The notes under the pieces: model-generated
The model's input: only the letters and a program-made list of their open reading frames with translations
Told to the model about the DNA's origin: nothing
Database searches by the model: none
Assembly: GCA_045598065.1 (NCBI GenBank)
Contig: JAZLLJ010000015.1
Location: forward strand, 1 to 23,780
Direction of reading: 5' to 3'
DNA from: RGIG426 sp045598065
GTDB taxonomy: Bacteria > Bacillota > Clostridia > Oscillospirales > Acutalibacteraceae
DNA length: 23,780 bases
Translations under genes and position numbers: made by a program
Part shown: positions 1 to 6,750 of the stretch, one piece after another
Numbering within the stretch: the first letter of the stretch is position 1
Layout of the letters: every line of letters starts with the position of its first letter

Positions 1-224
1 GCGCCGGTTTCACGGGCTGAGCCGGTTGTGCCGGTTTCACGGGTTGCGCCGGTTGCGCCGGATTCACGGGCTGAGCTGGTTGTGCCGGTTTCACGGGTTG
101 CGCCGGTTGCGCCGGTTTCACGGGCTGCGCCGGTTGTGCCGGTTTCACGGGTTGCGCCGGTTGCGCCGGTTTCACGGGTTGCGCCGGTTGCGCCGGTTTC
201 ACGGGCTGCGCCGGTTGTGCCGGT
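1..224. repeat. 27-bp tandem repeat with 54-bp higher-order period
   Basis: The pentamer ttcac recurs at 9, 36, 63, 90, 117, 144, 171 and 198, exactly every 27 bp, giving eight full units to position 224 and part of another at the left edge. Two unit types are seen. One has gggttgcgccggttgcgcc; the other has gggctg(a/c)gc(c/t)ggttgtgcc. They alternate B-A-B-A-B-A-A-B from left to right, so most of the array is built from a 54-bp A+B block. The array is in frame with the minus-strand gene and every unit encodes AQPAQPVKP or its VNP variant. Confidence 0.95.
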
Positions 225-358
225 TGCGCAGAATTCACCATGCCCAATTCCGCCAAAATATCATCCACCGACTTGTCCAACGAGCCGGTGGGAGCGTGTT
301 TCACCCAATCCGCCAGGAATTCTTGTTCTTCCCAGCGATTCAAATTTTTTCTTTCCAT
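1..358 (-). CDS. AQPAQPVKP-repeat protein, partial (runs off left edge)
   Basis: The reading frame opens at ATG 358, seven bases after an AAAGGAGG ribosome binding site (seen as cctccttt near 366-373), and stays open to the window edge, so the C-terminus is missing. The first ~43 residues are charged (MERKNLNRWEEQEF..., then KSVDDILAELG) with no signal peptide or membrane segment visible. From about residue 44 the protein is a repeated nonapeptide AQPAQPVKP, at least eight copies, one with VNP instead of VKP. The gene starts 21 bp after the cysteine desulfurase stop and is probably cotranscribed with it. I do not recognise the family. A short soluble N-terminus followed by a Pro/Lys linker would fit a protein whose membrane or extracellular domain lies beyond the edge, but that is inference. 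The regular frame and good ribosome binding site make it a real gene. Confidence 0.8.
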   Translation of the reverse strand, partial: MERKNLNRWEEQEFLADWVKHAPTGSLDKSVDDILAELGMVNSAQPAQPAQPVKPAQPAQPVKPAQPAQPVKPAQPAQPVKPAQPAQPVKPAQPAQPVNPAQPAQPVKPAQPAQPVKPA

Positions 359-379
359 ACAAAATCCTCCTTTGGAAGA

Positions 380-1513
380 TTAAACGTGTGCCAGCGTGTC
401 GCGGGCATATCGAAGCGCATCGCAAAAAGCGCGGATGGCAGTTTCATCGGTATCGTGTGAAAAACTGATGCGAAGCGAGGAGTCAATTTCTGCGGTAGGA
501 AGCCCCATGGCTTTCAGCACGTGGCTTTGGTTGCCCTTGGCACAGGCAGAACCGCCGGAGACAAACACTCCTTTTTCCGCCAGAGCGTGGACGAGTGTTT
601 CGCTTTTGCGCCCTAAAAGGGAGAGGTGTGTGATATACGAAACAGCGGTTTGTGGGGTGTGTACCACCACGTCATCGAGGTCGGAAAGTTCCGACAGCAA
701 CAAGGCGCGCAACGTTTCGTAGTGTTTTTTCTGTTCGGAGGGAGAGGGAAGCGCTTTGACCGCTTCGCCGAAGGCGGCGATGGCCGGCATATTCTCCGTC
801 CCCGAGCGAATACTCTTTTCCTGGCCGCCGCCGAGTGCCGCGGGAGGAACGAGCCGCACGCCTTTTTTTATAAACAGTGCGCCGACACCTTTGGGAGCGT
901 GGAGCTTGTGGCCGCTGACCGAACAGAGGTCCACGCCCATTTTATCAAGAGAGAGTGCGCATTTTCCTGCCGCCTGTACGCAGTCACAGTGAAGTGTTGC
1001 GAGCGGCGATTTTTTGCGGATGGCCGGAGATGCCGTTTCCCATGAGAATACAGCGCCGGTCTCATTGTTGACCGCCATCGCGCTGACGAGGACGGTATCT
1101 TCCCGACAGGCGGCGAGCAGGTCGCGAGGCAGGATGGCGCCGTCGCTTTGGGGCATGACGCGTGTGACTTCAAACCCGTCCGCTTCCAGTCGCGCAAACG
1201 CCTCAAGCACCGACGGATGTTCGATAGCGGTGGTGACGACGTGGTTGCCGCGGCGCTTTTTTGCGTTTGCCGCGCCGAGAATGGCTAAGTTGTTGGCCTC
1301 TGTTCCGCCGGAAGTGAAGGTCACGCAGGAAGAATCGGCTTTCAAAAGTGTAGCCACGCTTGTTCGCGCGGCGGTCAGTTCACGCTCTGCCGCAAAGCCG
1401 AGCGAGTGGAGCGAAGAGGGGTTGCCGAAACAATCGGTCATCATAATCGCGGCTTTTTCGGCCGCTTGCGGACAGACTTTGGTTGTGGCGCTGTTGTCGA
1501 GATACGCAAACAC
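380..1513 (-). CDS. Class I cysteine desulfurase (NifS/IscS family)
   Basis: PLP-dependent enzyme that removes sulfur from L-cysteine as an enzyme persulfide, for Fe-S clusters or tRNA thiolation. Numbered from the GTG start at 1513 (377 residues), the N-terminus is MFAYLDNSATTK, followed by the SGGTEANN cofactor loop, AIEHPSV with the PLP-stacking His (~99), SGHKLHAPKG with the PLP-lysine (~203), RSGTEN, and the active-site Cys (~324) in SGGSACAKG. This is the long flexible-loop type of class I enzymes. The GTG start is preferred because GAAGGGGG sits 7-8 bases upstream. An in-frame TTG at 1543 lies about a dozen bases from the predicted transcription start and has no ribosome binding site. 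No iscU or thiI is seen nearby, so the sulfur acceptor is unknown. IscS versus NifS naming cannot be decided here. Confidence 0.93.
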   Translation of the reverse strand: MFAYLDNSATTKVCPQAAEKAAIMMTDCFGNPSSLHSLGFAAERELTAARTSVATLLKADSSCVTFTSGGTEANNLAILGAANAKKRRGNHVVTTAIEHPSVLEAFARLEADGFEVTRVMPQSDGAILPRDLLAACREDTVLVSAMAVNNETGAVFSWETASPAIRKKSPLATLHCDCVQAAGKCALSLDKMGVDLCSVSGHKLHAPKGVGALFIKKGVRLVPPAALGGGQEKSIRSGTENMPAIAAFGEAVKALPSPSEQKKHYETLRALLLSELSDLDDVVVHTPQTAVSYITHLSLLGRKSETLVHALAEKGVFVSGGSACAKGNQSHVLKAMGLPTAEIDSSLRISFSHDTDETAIRAFCDALRYARDTLAHV

Positions 1514-1548
1514 GGCACTTCCCCCTTCTACATACCTATACAAAATAC

Positions 1549-1577
1549 ATTATAATATAAAATAAGAAAGAGTGCAA
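1549..1577 (-). promoter_or_regulatory. Sigma-A promoter of cysteine desulfurase gene
   Basis: On the minus strand TTGCAC (1577-1572) is followed by a 17-bp spacer and TATAAT (1554-1549). Expected transcription start is near 1542, about 30 bases upstream of the GTG start at 1513. Confidence 0.8.
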
Positions 1578-1613
1578 CTGATTTTTTTCGTTTTTTTAGA
1601 GGAAATTTTGGGG

Positions 1614-1642
1614 TTGCAAGCAGAGAGAACATCGGGTATACT
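1614..1642 (+). promoter_or_regulatory. Sigma-A promoter of hflX
   Basis: TTGCAA (1614-1619), a 17-bp spacer and TATACT (1637-1642). The start point near 1649 falls just before the in-frame ATG at 1652, which favours the downstream TTG at 1676, preceded by a well-spaced GGGAGG, as the translation start. The divergent desulfurase promoter begins only 36 bp away. Confidence 0.78.
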
Positions 1643-1675
1643 ATACGGTAGATGAAAACAAGGGAGGTGGACGGT

Positions 1676-2926
1676 TTGACCGATATCGTAACCGAACAAG
1701 TGCCTCAAAAGGCGGTGCTTGTCGCGTTGGACACCGGCGAATACGACATGGAGACTGCGTTTGCGGAATTGCGCGAATTGGCGAAAACGGCCGGCGCGGA
1801 AACGGTGGCAGAATTGTGCCAAAAACGGGACACGCCGTCTGCCGCCACGTGCATCGGAAGTGGCCGCGCCGAGGAATTGCGCGATTTGTGTGAGCAAACG
1901 GAAGCGGAAATTGTGATTGTGGATAGGGAACTGACCGCCACGCAACAGCGCAATTTAGAGGATATCGTGGGCAGGCTGATCATCGACCGCACCACGCTGA
2001 TTTTGGATATTTTCGCCGCCCGTGCGCGGTCGGCCGAAGGGCGTATTCAAGTGGAACTGGCACAGTTGCAATATCGGTTGCCGCGACTTGCAGGACAAGG
2101 TGCCGCCTTGTCCCGTCTCGGCGGCGGTATCGGAACGCGCGGCCCCGGTGAAACAAAACTTGAAAGCGACAAACGACATATTCGGCGACGCATTTCCGCT
2201 TTAAAAGAACAACTGGCCGAAGTGGAAAAACGGCGAGAAAATTTGAAAGACCACCGTAAAAAAACCGGCATTTCCACGGTGGCGCTCGTGGGCTACACCA
2301 ATGCCGGAAAATCCACGCTTCTAAACTATTTGACCGATGCAGGCGTGCTTGCCGAAGATATGCTCTTTGCAACGCTCGATCCCGTGTCGCGTGGGTTAAA
2401 ACTGCCGGACGGACGGCAGGTGCTTTTAATCGATACGGTCGGGTTTGTGCGCCGATTGCCGCACCATCTCGTCAACGCCTTCCGCTCGACACTCGAAGAA
2501 GCGGTGGAAGCGGACGTTATCTTAAACGTGTGCGATGCGGCGAGCGACGAGGCGGCGGAGCATTTCGCGGTGACGAAAGGACTGCTCGAAGAACTGGGTT
2601 GCGGCGAAAAGCCAATGATTGCGGTGTTTAACAAATGCGACAAAGCGCTTCCGCCCTATCCGCATACCGATACGCAGACGGTTTGTATCAGCGCCAAAAC
2701 CGGCGAAGGGGTGGACACGCTCTTGGAAGCGGTGGCTGCGGCGTTACCGCCGGACAGACGGCGCGTGACGTTGCTGTTGCCGTTCAAAGAGGGGGCGCTT
2801 GCCGGACGTTGCCGCAAAGACGGCGCGGTGGAGAGCGAAGAATACGTGGCGGAGGGATTGCGTATGACCGTCACCCTCGGTTCGCCGCTTCTTGATTTGG
2901 TTGAGCCGTACATTGTGGAAGAATAA
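1676..2926 (+). CDS. hflX: GTPase HflX
   Basis: Ribosome-associated GTPase of the Obg-HflX superfamily. In characterised bacteria it binds the 50S subunit and splits stalled or stressed 70S ribosomes. Numbered from TTG 1676 (416 residues), it has the HflX N-terminal domain, the glycine-rich GGGIGTRGPGE segment (~150-160), and a helical, charged linker. The G domain follows, with GYTNAGKS (206-213), DTVGF (253-257), NKCD (319-322) and SAKTG (~339). The C-terminus is a short beta-rich tail. The TTG start is chosen because GGGAGG (1662-1667) lies 8 bases upstream. The ATG at 1652, eight codons earlier, would be almost leaderless from the predicted promoter. The gene stands alone, divergent from the cysteine desulfurase and convergent with trkH, so it is likely a single transcript ending at the hairpin after 2935. 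Confidence 0.95.
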   Translation: MTDIVTEQVPQKAVLVALDTGEYDMETAFAELRELAKTAGAETVAELCQKRDTPSAATCIGSGRAEELRDLCEQTEAEIVIVDRELTATQQRNLEDIVGRLIIDRTTLILDIFAARARSAEGRIQVELAQLQYRLPRLAGQGAALSRLGGGIGTRGPGETKLESDKRHIRRRISALKEQLAEVEKRRENLKDHRKKTGISTVALVGYTNAGKSTLLNYLTDAGVLAEDMLFATLDPVSRGLKLPDGRQVLLIDTVGFVRRLPHHLVNAFRSTLEEAVEADVILNVCDAASDEAAEHFAVTKGLLEELGCGEKPMIAVFNKCDKALPPYPHTDTQTVCISAKTGEGVDTLLEAVAAALPPDRRRVTLLLPFKEGALAGRCRKDGAVESEEYVAEGLRMTVTLGSPLLDLVEPYIVEE

Positions 2927-2934
2927 ATAACAAA

Positions 2935-2972
2935 CCCCCCTGCAACCTCACGGTTGCAGGGGGTTCGCTTTT
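2935..2972 (+). terminator. Rho-independent terminator after hflX
   Basis: Twelve-base-pair stem CCCCCTGCAACC (2936-2947), loop TCAC, right arm 2952-2963, then ttcgc and a seven-T run. It lies 9 bp after the hflX stop and 15 bp before the convergent trkH stop. The opposite strand has only a weak A/T flank, so it works mainly for hflX. The same hairpin recurs in inverted orientation after pnp. Confidence 0.92.
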
Positions 2973-2977
2973 TTTAA

Positions 2978-4444
2978 TCAGTTGGTGCTCTTTTTGTCCG
3001 GGCGAATCATGAGATAGGCTAAGAGCGGATAGATTTCGAGACGGCCGAGGAGCATTGCAAAGCTCAAAATCACTGTGGCAAAATCGGAATACATCGCGTA
3101 GCCTGCCATCGGGCCTGCCTCGCCGAACGCCGGACCGATGTTGCCCACACAGGCGACGGCCACCGAGATATCGGTTTCAAATTTTGTCGGTTCCATGGCG
3201 AGACACAGGAACGTGGCAAAGATGATTGCCATATACAGCACAAAATAGGTGTTGATGCCGGAAACGGTGCTGTCGTCTAACATTTTGCCGTTGAGGGTAA
3301 CTTTTTTTACCGTGCGAGGATGGACGGCGCGTTTCAAATCGTTTTTGGCGTTGCGCATCATCACCATGATACGGCCGATTTTGAGGCCGCCGGAAGTGGA
3401 ACCGATACAACCGCCGCAGAACATAAGGAAGAATAGGACGGCTTTGGAAAATTCCGGCCAGGCGGCGTAGTCAGCAGTGGCAAAACCGGTGGTGGTAATC
3501 ATAGAGGAGACGGCGAAGAAGGCATCACGGATGGCTTTGCCGATATCTACGCCGTAGGTGGAAGCGTTGGTGATGGCAAGAGACAGCGTGATGAGAATCG
3601 CCGCGACAACCGTAATGCCGACATAGTAAAACAGTTCGTCTTGTTTTTTGAGGTCTTTCCAGCGTTTGGCAAGCATCAGGAAATAGACGTTGAAACTGAC
3701 ACCGAACAGCCACATAAAGACGGTGACAACAATTTGTGCGGCAACGTTGTAGGATTCGAGGCTGTCGGCTTTGATGCCGAAACCGCCGGTGCCGGCGGTA
3801 GCCATCGCGTGGCAAACGCTGTCAAACAGCGGCATTTTGCAAAGAAGCAATGCCACGATTTCCCCAACGGTCAGAGAGATGTAGAGGTAGTAAAGCAGCT
3901 TGGTAGTTGCACGGGCGGTGGGAGCCACTTTGTCCACGTCCGGGCCGGCCATTTCGGCGCGGAGAATGTGGATGGAGCGGCCGAACGACCGCTCGGCAAT
4001 GGAGAGAACAAACACCAAAACGCCCATACCGCCGATCCAGTGGGTGAAGCTGCGCCAAAAGAGAATGCATCTTGGCAAACTTTCCACGTCGGGAAGTACC
4101 GAGGCGCCGGTGGTCGTAAATCCGCTGACCGTTTCAAAGAAGCCGTCTACATAAGAGCAACTGTCGATGGTGAGTACAAAGGGGATGGCGCCGATAAGCG
4201 ACATTCCGAGCCACGCGCCGGACACGATGGCCATACCGTCGCCGGAGCGCAGTTCAAAAGAGGCTTTTTTGCAAAGAAGTGTCAGCAGAACACCGATAAT
4301 AAGCGCACCCACAGCAGGGATGAGGAAGCCGAAGATGCCTTGATTTTCGCCGTCGATAACGGCGACCAACAGCGGTAGCGTTAAAAACGCGGCTTCCACC
4401 ATCAGCACTTGGCCGATGGTATATAAAATTCGTTTGTGGTTCAT
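2978..4444 (-). CDS. trkH: TrkH/KtrB-family potassium uptake transmembrane subunit
   Basis: Pore-forming subunit of a Trk/Ktr-type K+ uptake system in the cytoplasmic membrane. Length 488 residues, typical of TrkH, with many hydrophobic segments. The four pseudo-repeat pore loops are recognisable: SGFTTTGAS (~108-115), TAGTGGFG (216-223), TTTGFATAD (317-325) and NIGPAFG (435-441), each with the central selectivity-filter glycine. A basic cytoplasmic loop with IGRIMVMMRNAKND lies around 356-369. ATG 4444 follows a GAGAGGTG ribosome binding site. The gene has its own promoter and is monocistronic here. The cytoplasmic NAD/ATP-binding regulator (TrkA/KtrA) that such channels need is not in the window and must be encoded elsewhere. 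TrkH and KtrB cannot be separated with certainty from sequence alone. Confidence 0.93.
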   Translation of the reverse strand: MNHKRILYTIGQVLMVEAAFLTLPLLVAVIDGENQGIFGFLIPAVGALIIGVLLTLLCKKASFELRSGDGMAIVSGAWLGMSLIGAIPFVLTIDSCSYVDGFFETVSGFTTTGASVLPDVESLPRCILFWRSFTHWIGGMGVLVFVLSIAERSFGRSIHILRAEMAGPDVDKVAPTARATTKLLYYLYISLTVGEIVALLLCKMPLFDSVCHAMATAGTGGFGIKADSLESYNVAAQIVVTVFMWLFGVSFNVYFLMLAKRWKDLKKQDELFYYVGITVVAAILITLSLAITNASTYGVDIGKAIRDAFFAVSSMITTTGFATADYAAWPEFSKAVLFFLMFCGGCIGSTSGGLKIGRIMVMMRNAKNDLKRAVHPRTVKKVTLNGKMLDDSTVSGINTYFVLYMAIIFATFLCLAMEPTKFETDISVAVACVGNIGPAFGEAGPMAGYAMYSDFATVILSFAMLLGRLEIYPLLAYLMIRPDKKSTN

Positions 4445-4486
4445 TCAGAACACCTCTCAAACGTAAAACTCCACGAGAACATCGGT

Positions 4487-4515
4487 ATTGTAGCACATTC
4501 TTTTCAGAAAGTAAA
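4487..4515 (-). promoter_or_regulatory. Sigma-A promoter of trkH
   Basis: Minus strand: TTTACT (4515-4510), 17-bp spacer, TACAAT (4492-4487), about 40 bases ahead of the trkH start. Confidence 0.72.
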
Positions 4516-4537
4516 GCAAAATGAAACAAAACATAAG

Positions 4538-4574
4538 AAAAACCGCTGTGGCGATTGGTTCCACAGCGGTTTTT
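4538..4574 (-). terminator. Terminator after the secreted dockerin gene
   Basis: Nine-base-pair stem CCGCTGTGG/CCACAGCGG (4543-4551 and 4561-4569) with a 9-nt loop. It is flanked by five As on one side and five Ts on the other, so it could act on both strands. On the minus strand it closes the operon ending at 4602 and shields the trkH promoter just downstream. Confidence 0.85.
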
Positions 4575-4601
4575 GGAAATAAGGCAAATCAAGCGCAATT
4601 A

Positions 4602-5384
4602 TTAAGAAGAAACACCGGCGATGCATTTGCGCACGAGCAGAACGTCTTTCAGGTTGACGGCGCCATCGAGATTGACATCGGCATTTTTCAGGTTGATTTC
4701 CGTGTCCATACCGGCAATGTATTTGCGCATGACCAGCACGTCTTTCATATTCATCAGACCGTCATCGTTGGCATCGCCGAGGATGCCGTCATTCGTTCCG
4801 GTCGCGGTCGGCTCGGTTTCGGTCACGGTCGGCTCCGCTTCGGTCACGGTCGGCTCGGCTTCGGTGGAGGTGGGGTCCGGCACGATGACGGGAATTTTAC
4901 CGAAATACGCCACATCCGACCAGTCGCCGTTCATAAAGGTGGCATCTTCGCCCTTCATTTTCACGCTGCCTGCCCAACGAACGCGCACCATAAGCGTGGT
5001 GTTGTCCCAGTTGACGAGCGCAAGCGCCGGATTGGAGACGGTGACGGACAGCGTGTCGGTCAGGTTGCAGGGGCCGCTGATGAGTTTGTCCTCGGTCAGC
5101 CAGTCGGTCATGCCGTCCACTTTGTAGTCCACCTGGGCACCGATTTCAAGACTTTCTACGCCGGCAAGCGATAGAATGAGCGCGTTCGATGCCATTTTCA
5201 GCAACGATTGGTCGCTTTCACCGATTTCGTAAGAAACGGTAAGTGCGGTGCCGCTTTGTGTTACGGTGACGTTTTCCGGCGTGCCGATATCAATGGGCAA
5301 ATCGGCGGCGGCGACGGTGGTAGTGGCAAGAACGGCAAGAAGCGCCACGACCGCAACAACGGAAAAGAGTTTTTTGAGTTTCAT
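4602..5384 (-). CDS. Secreted dockerin-containing protein with Fn3-like domain
   Basis: A 260-residue exported protein. Residues 1-27 form a Sec signal peptide (MKLKK, hydrophobic core, cleavage after VAAA or nearby). Residues ~28-168 are beta-rich, ending in MVRVRW...DWSDVAYFG, which resembles a fibronectin type III or similar Ig-like fold (inference). Residues ~170-196 are a Thr/Glu/Pro linker made of a repeated TEAEPTV unit. Residues 203-257 are a type I dockerin with two calcium loops, DANDDGLMNMKD (204-215) and DVNLDGAVNLKD (236-247), each followed by a VL(V/L)xRKxIAG helix. Dockerins bind cohesins on scaffoldins or the cell surface. No catalytic domain is recognised, so a binding or structural role is likely. 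ATG 5384 has AGGAGG 8 bases upstream. The gene lies 38 bp after mtaB without a convincing promoter, so it is probably read from the upstream operon. Confidence 0.88.
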   Translation of the reverse strand: MKLKKLFSVVAVVALLAVLATTTVAAADLPIDIGTPENVTVTQSGTALTVSYEIGESDQSLLKMASNALILSLAGVESLEIGAQVDYKVDGMTDWLTEDKLISGPCNLTDTLSVTVSNPALALVNWDNTTLMVRVRWAGSVKMKGEDATFMNGDWSDVAYFGKIPVIVPDPTSTEAEPTVTEAEPTVTETEPTATGTNDGILGDANDDGLMNMKDVLVMRKYIAGMDTEINLKNADVNLDGAVNLKDVLLVRKCIAGVSS

Positions 5385-5422
5385 TTTGAAATCCTCCTAT
5401 TTTTTTCGACAAATGTCGATTA

Positions 5423-6709
5423 TTAACGGTGAGAAACGGGTTCTCCGAGATTAACACCGTTTTCGGCGGCAAAAAGTTTCACCGAAAGCAATGTGTTTGG
5501 TGGGAAAACGCCTTGGAGTTTTACCGGTGTGTAATTTTCGGTGTACCCTTCGGTGAACGCGCCGTCGTTTTGTTCGGTGAGCAAGGTGGCGGTTGAGCCG
5601 ATTTGGGCGGTCAAAAACGCGTCCCGCGTTTGTTCGCATACAGCGGTCATACGGTGACTGCGCCGAGTTTTTTCGGCGGCAGAGACTTGGTCGGGTGCTT
5701 TCGCCGCCGGCGTACCCTCGCGCCGCGAATAGGCGAAGACGTGCGCACGGGCAAAGCCGATTTGTTTTGCAAACGCCAGGGAAGCGGAAAATTCTTCTTC
5801 CGTTTCGCCGGGAAAGCCCACCATAATATCGGTGGTGATGGCGCAGGTGGGGAACGCCGCACGGAGATTGTCGCAAATTTGTAAGTACAGCGCCGTGTCG
5901 TAGCGGCGGCGCATCCGCTTTAACGTGGCATCACATCCGCTTTGGAGTGAGAGGTGAAATTGCGGACAGAGTTTTTCGGACTGTTTGAGTCTTTGGATGA
6001 GCGTTTCGGTCATATCCTCCGGCTCGAGCGAGCCGAGCCGTACCCGTTCGATGCCGTCGATGTCGTTTGCCACCGCCACGGCATCGGCTAAATCCAACCC
6101 CGATTCTTTGCCGAATGCGGTGAGGTTGATGCCGGTCAGAACCACTTCCCGGAACCCTTTTGCGGCAAGGGTTTGCAGTTCGGTTTTGAGCGAATCCAAA
6201 TCGCGCGAGCGAATGCGCCCACGGGAAGTGGGGATGATGCAATAGGAGCAAAAACGGTCGCAACCGTCTTCAATTTTAACGAAAGCTCGTGTGCGCTCGT
6301 CAAAATCGGTAATGCAAAGCGGCTCGAATTGTTTTGAATGTTCCGGAACGCGCGCCACTTGGGTGTGGGTTTTAAGAAATTCCTCCACCGCCGGCAGTAG
6401 GTCGGTACGGCGGCTGTTTCCGAGCACCACGTCCACGGGAAGCGCGGCGGCGGCATCGGGATAGGCTTGGGAGGAACAGCCGCATAAGACGAGCACGGCG
6501 GCAGGATTATCTTTGCGCAGTCGGCGGCACAGTTGCCGCGCTTTGCGGTCGGACTCGGCCGTGACCGAACAGGAGTTGACCACAATCACGTCGGCGGACG
6601 TTTCTTCCGGGTTTACGAGAACGTAGCCTGCCCCTGCCATTTGTTCGCGCATAGCTTGGGTTTCGTATTGGTTGACTTTGCAGCCGAGCGTAAAAAAGCC
6701 GACGGTCAC
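5423..6709 (-). CDS. mtaB: tRNA t6A37 methylthiotransferase MtaB
   Basis: Radical SAM methylthiotransferase that adds a methylthio group at C2 of N6-threonylcarbamoyladenosine-37 in ANN-decoding tRNAs, giving ms2t6A. The 428 residues show the UPF0004 domain with cluster cysteines C10 (TLGCKVNQ), C47 (NSCSV) and C78 (CGCSSQ). The radical SAM motif is CDRFCSYC (C150, C154, C157), and IIPTSRGRIRSR, GSLEPEDM, HLSLQSG and DIMVGFPGET follow. A TRAM-like tail begins around 370. The short SLQSG and the overall pattern fit MtaB/YqeV better than MiaB, which acts on i6A. GTG 6709 is chosen because AAAGGAGG is 8 bases upstream and the protein begins at the conserved TVGFFTLGCKVNQ. It lies 41 bp after the M18 gene. 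The Sua5 domain that makes the precursor of its substrate is two genes upstream. Confidence 0.93.
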   Translation of the reverse strand: MTVGFFTLGCKVNQYETQAMREQMAGAGYVLVNPEETSADVIVVNSCSVTAESDRKARQLCRRLRKDNPAAVLVLCGCSSQAYPDAAAALPVDVVLGNSRRTDLLPAVEEFLKTHTQVARVPEHSKQFEPLCITDFDERTRAFVKIEDGCDRFCSYCIIPTSRGRIRSRDLDSLKTELQTLAAKGFREVVLTGINLTAFGKESGLDLADAVAVANDIDGIERVRLGSLEPEDMTETLIQRLKQSEKLCPQFHLSLQSGCDATLKRMRRRYDTALYLQICDNLRAAFPTCAITTDIMVGFPGETEEEFSASLAFAKQIGFARAHVFAYSRREGTPAAKAPDQVSAAEKTRRSHRMTAVCEQTRDAFLTAQIGSTATLLTEQNDGAFTEGYTENYTPVKLQGVFPPNTLLSVKLFAAENGVNLGEPVSHR

Positions 6710-6750
6710 GGCAGTCGCCTCCTTTCGGGGAAATCGGAAAAAATCAGAAA

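Noticed and set aside
1..228. Regular 27-bp repeats that might be a CRISPR array
   Set aside because: Units are directly adjacent with no unique spacers, and they are in frame with a protein that has a good ribosome binding site.
26..468. Two plus-strand reading frames over the repeat region
   Set aside because: They are antisense to the repeat gene, consist of the repeat read in wrong frames, have no ribosome binding site and run into the end of the cysteine desulfurase.
3641..4378. A 245-residue open frame antisense to trkH
   Set aside because: Low-complexity mirror of a membrane protein gene, without start signals.
5406..5419. TCGACA/TGTCGA inverted repeat as a terminator of mtaB
   Set aside because: On the minus strand it is followed by As, not Ts, and the stem is short. 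Readthrough into the dockerin gene is more likely.
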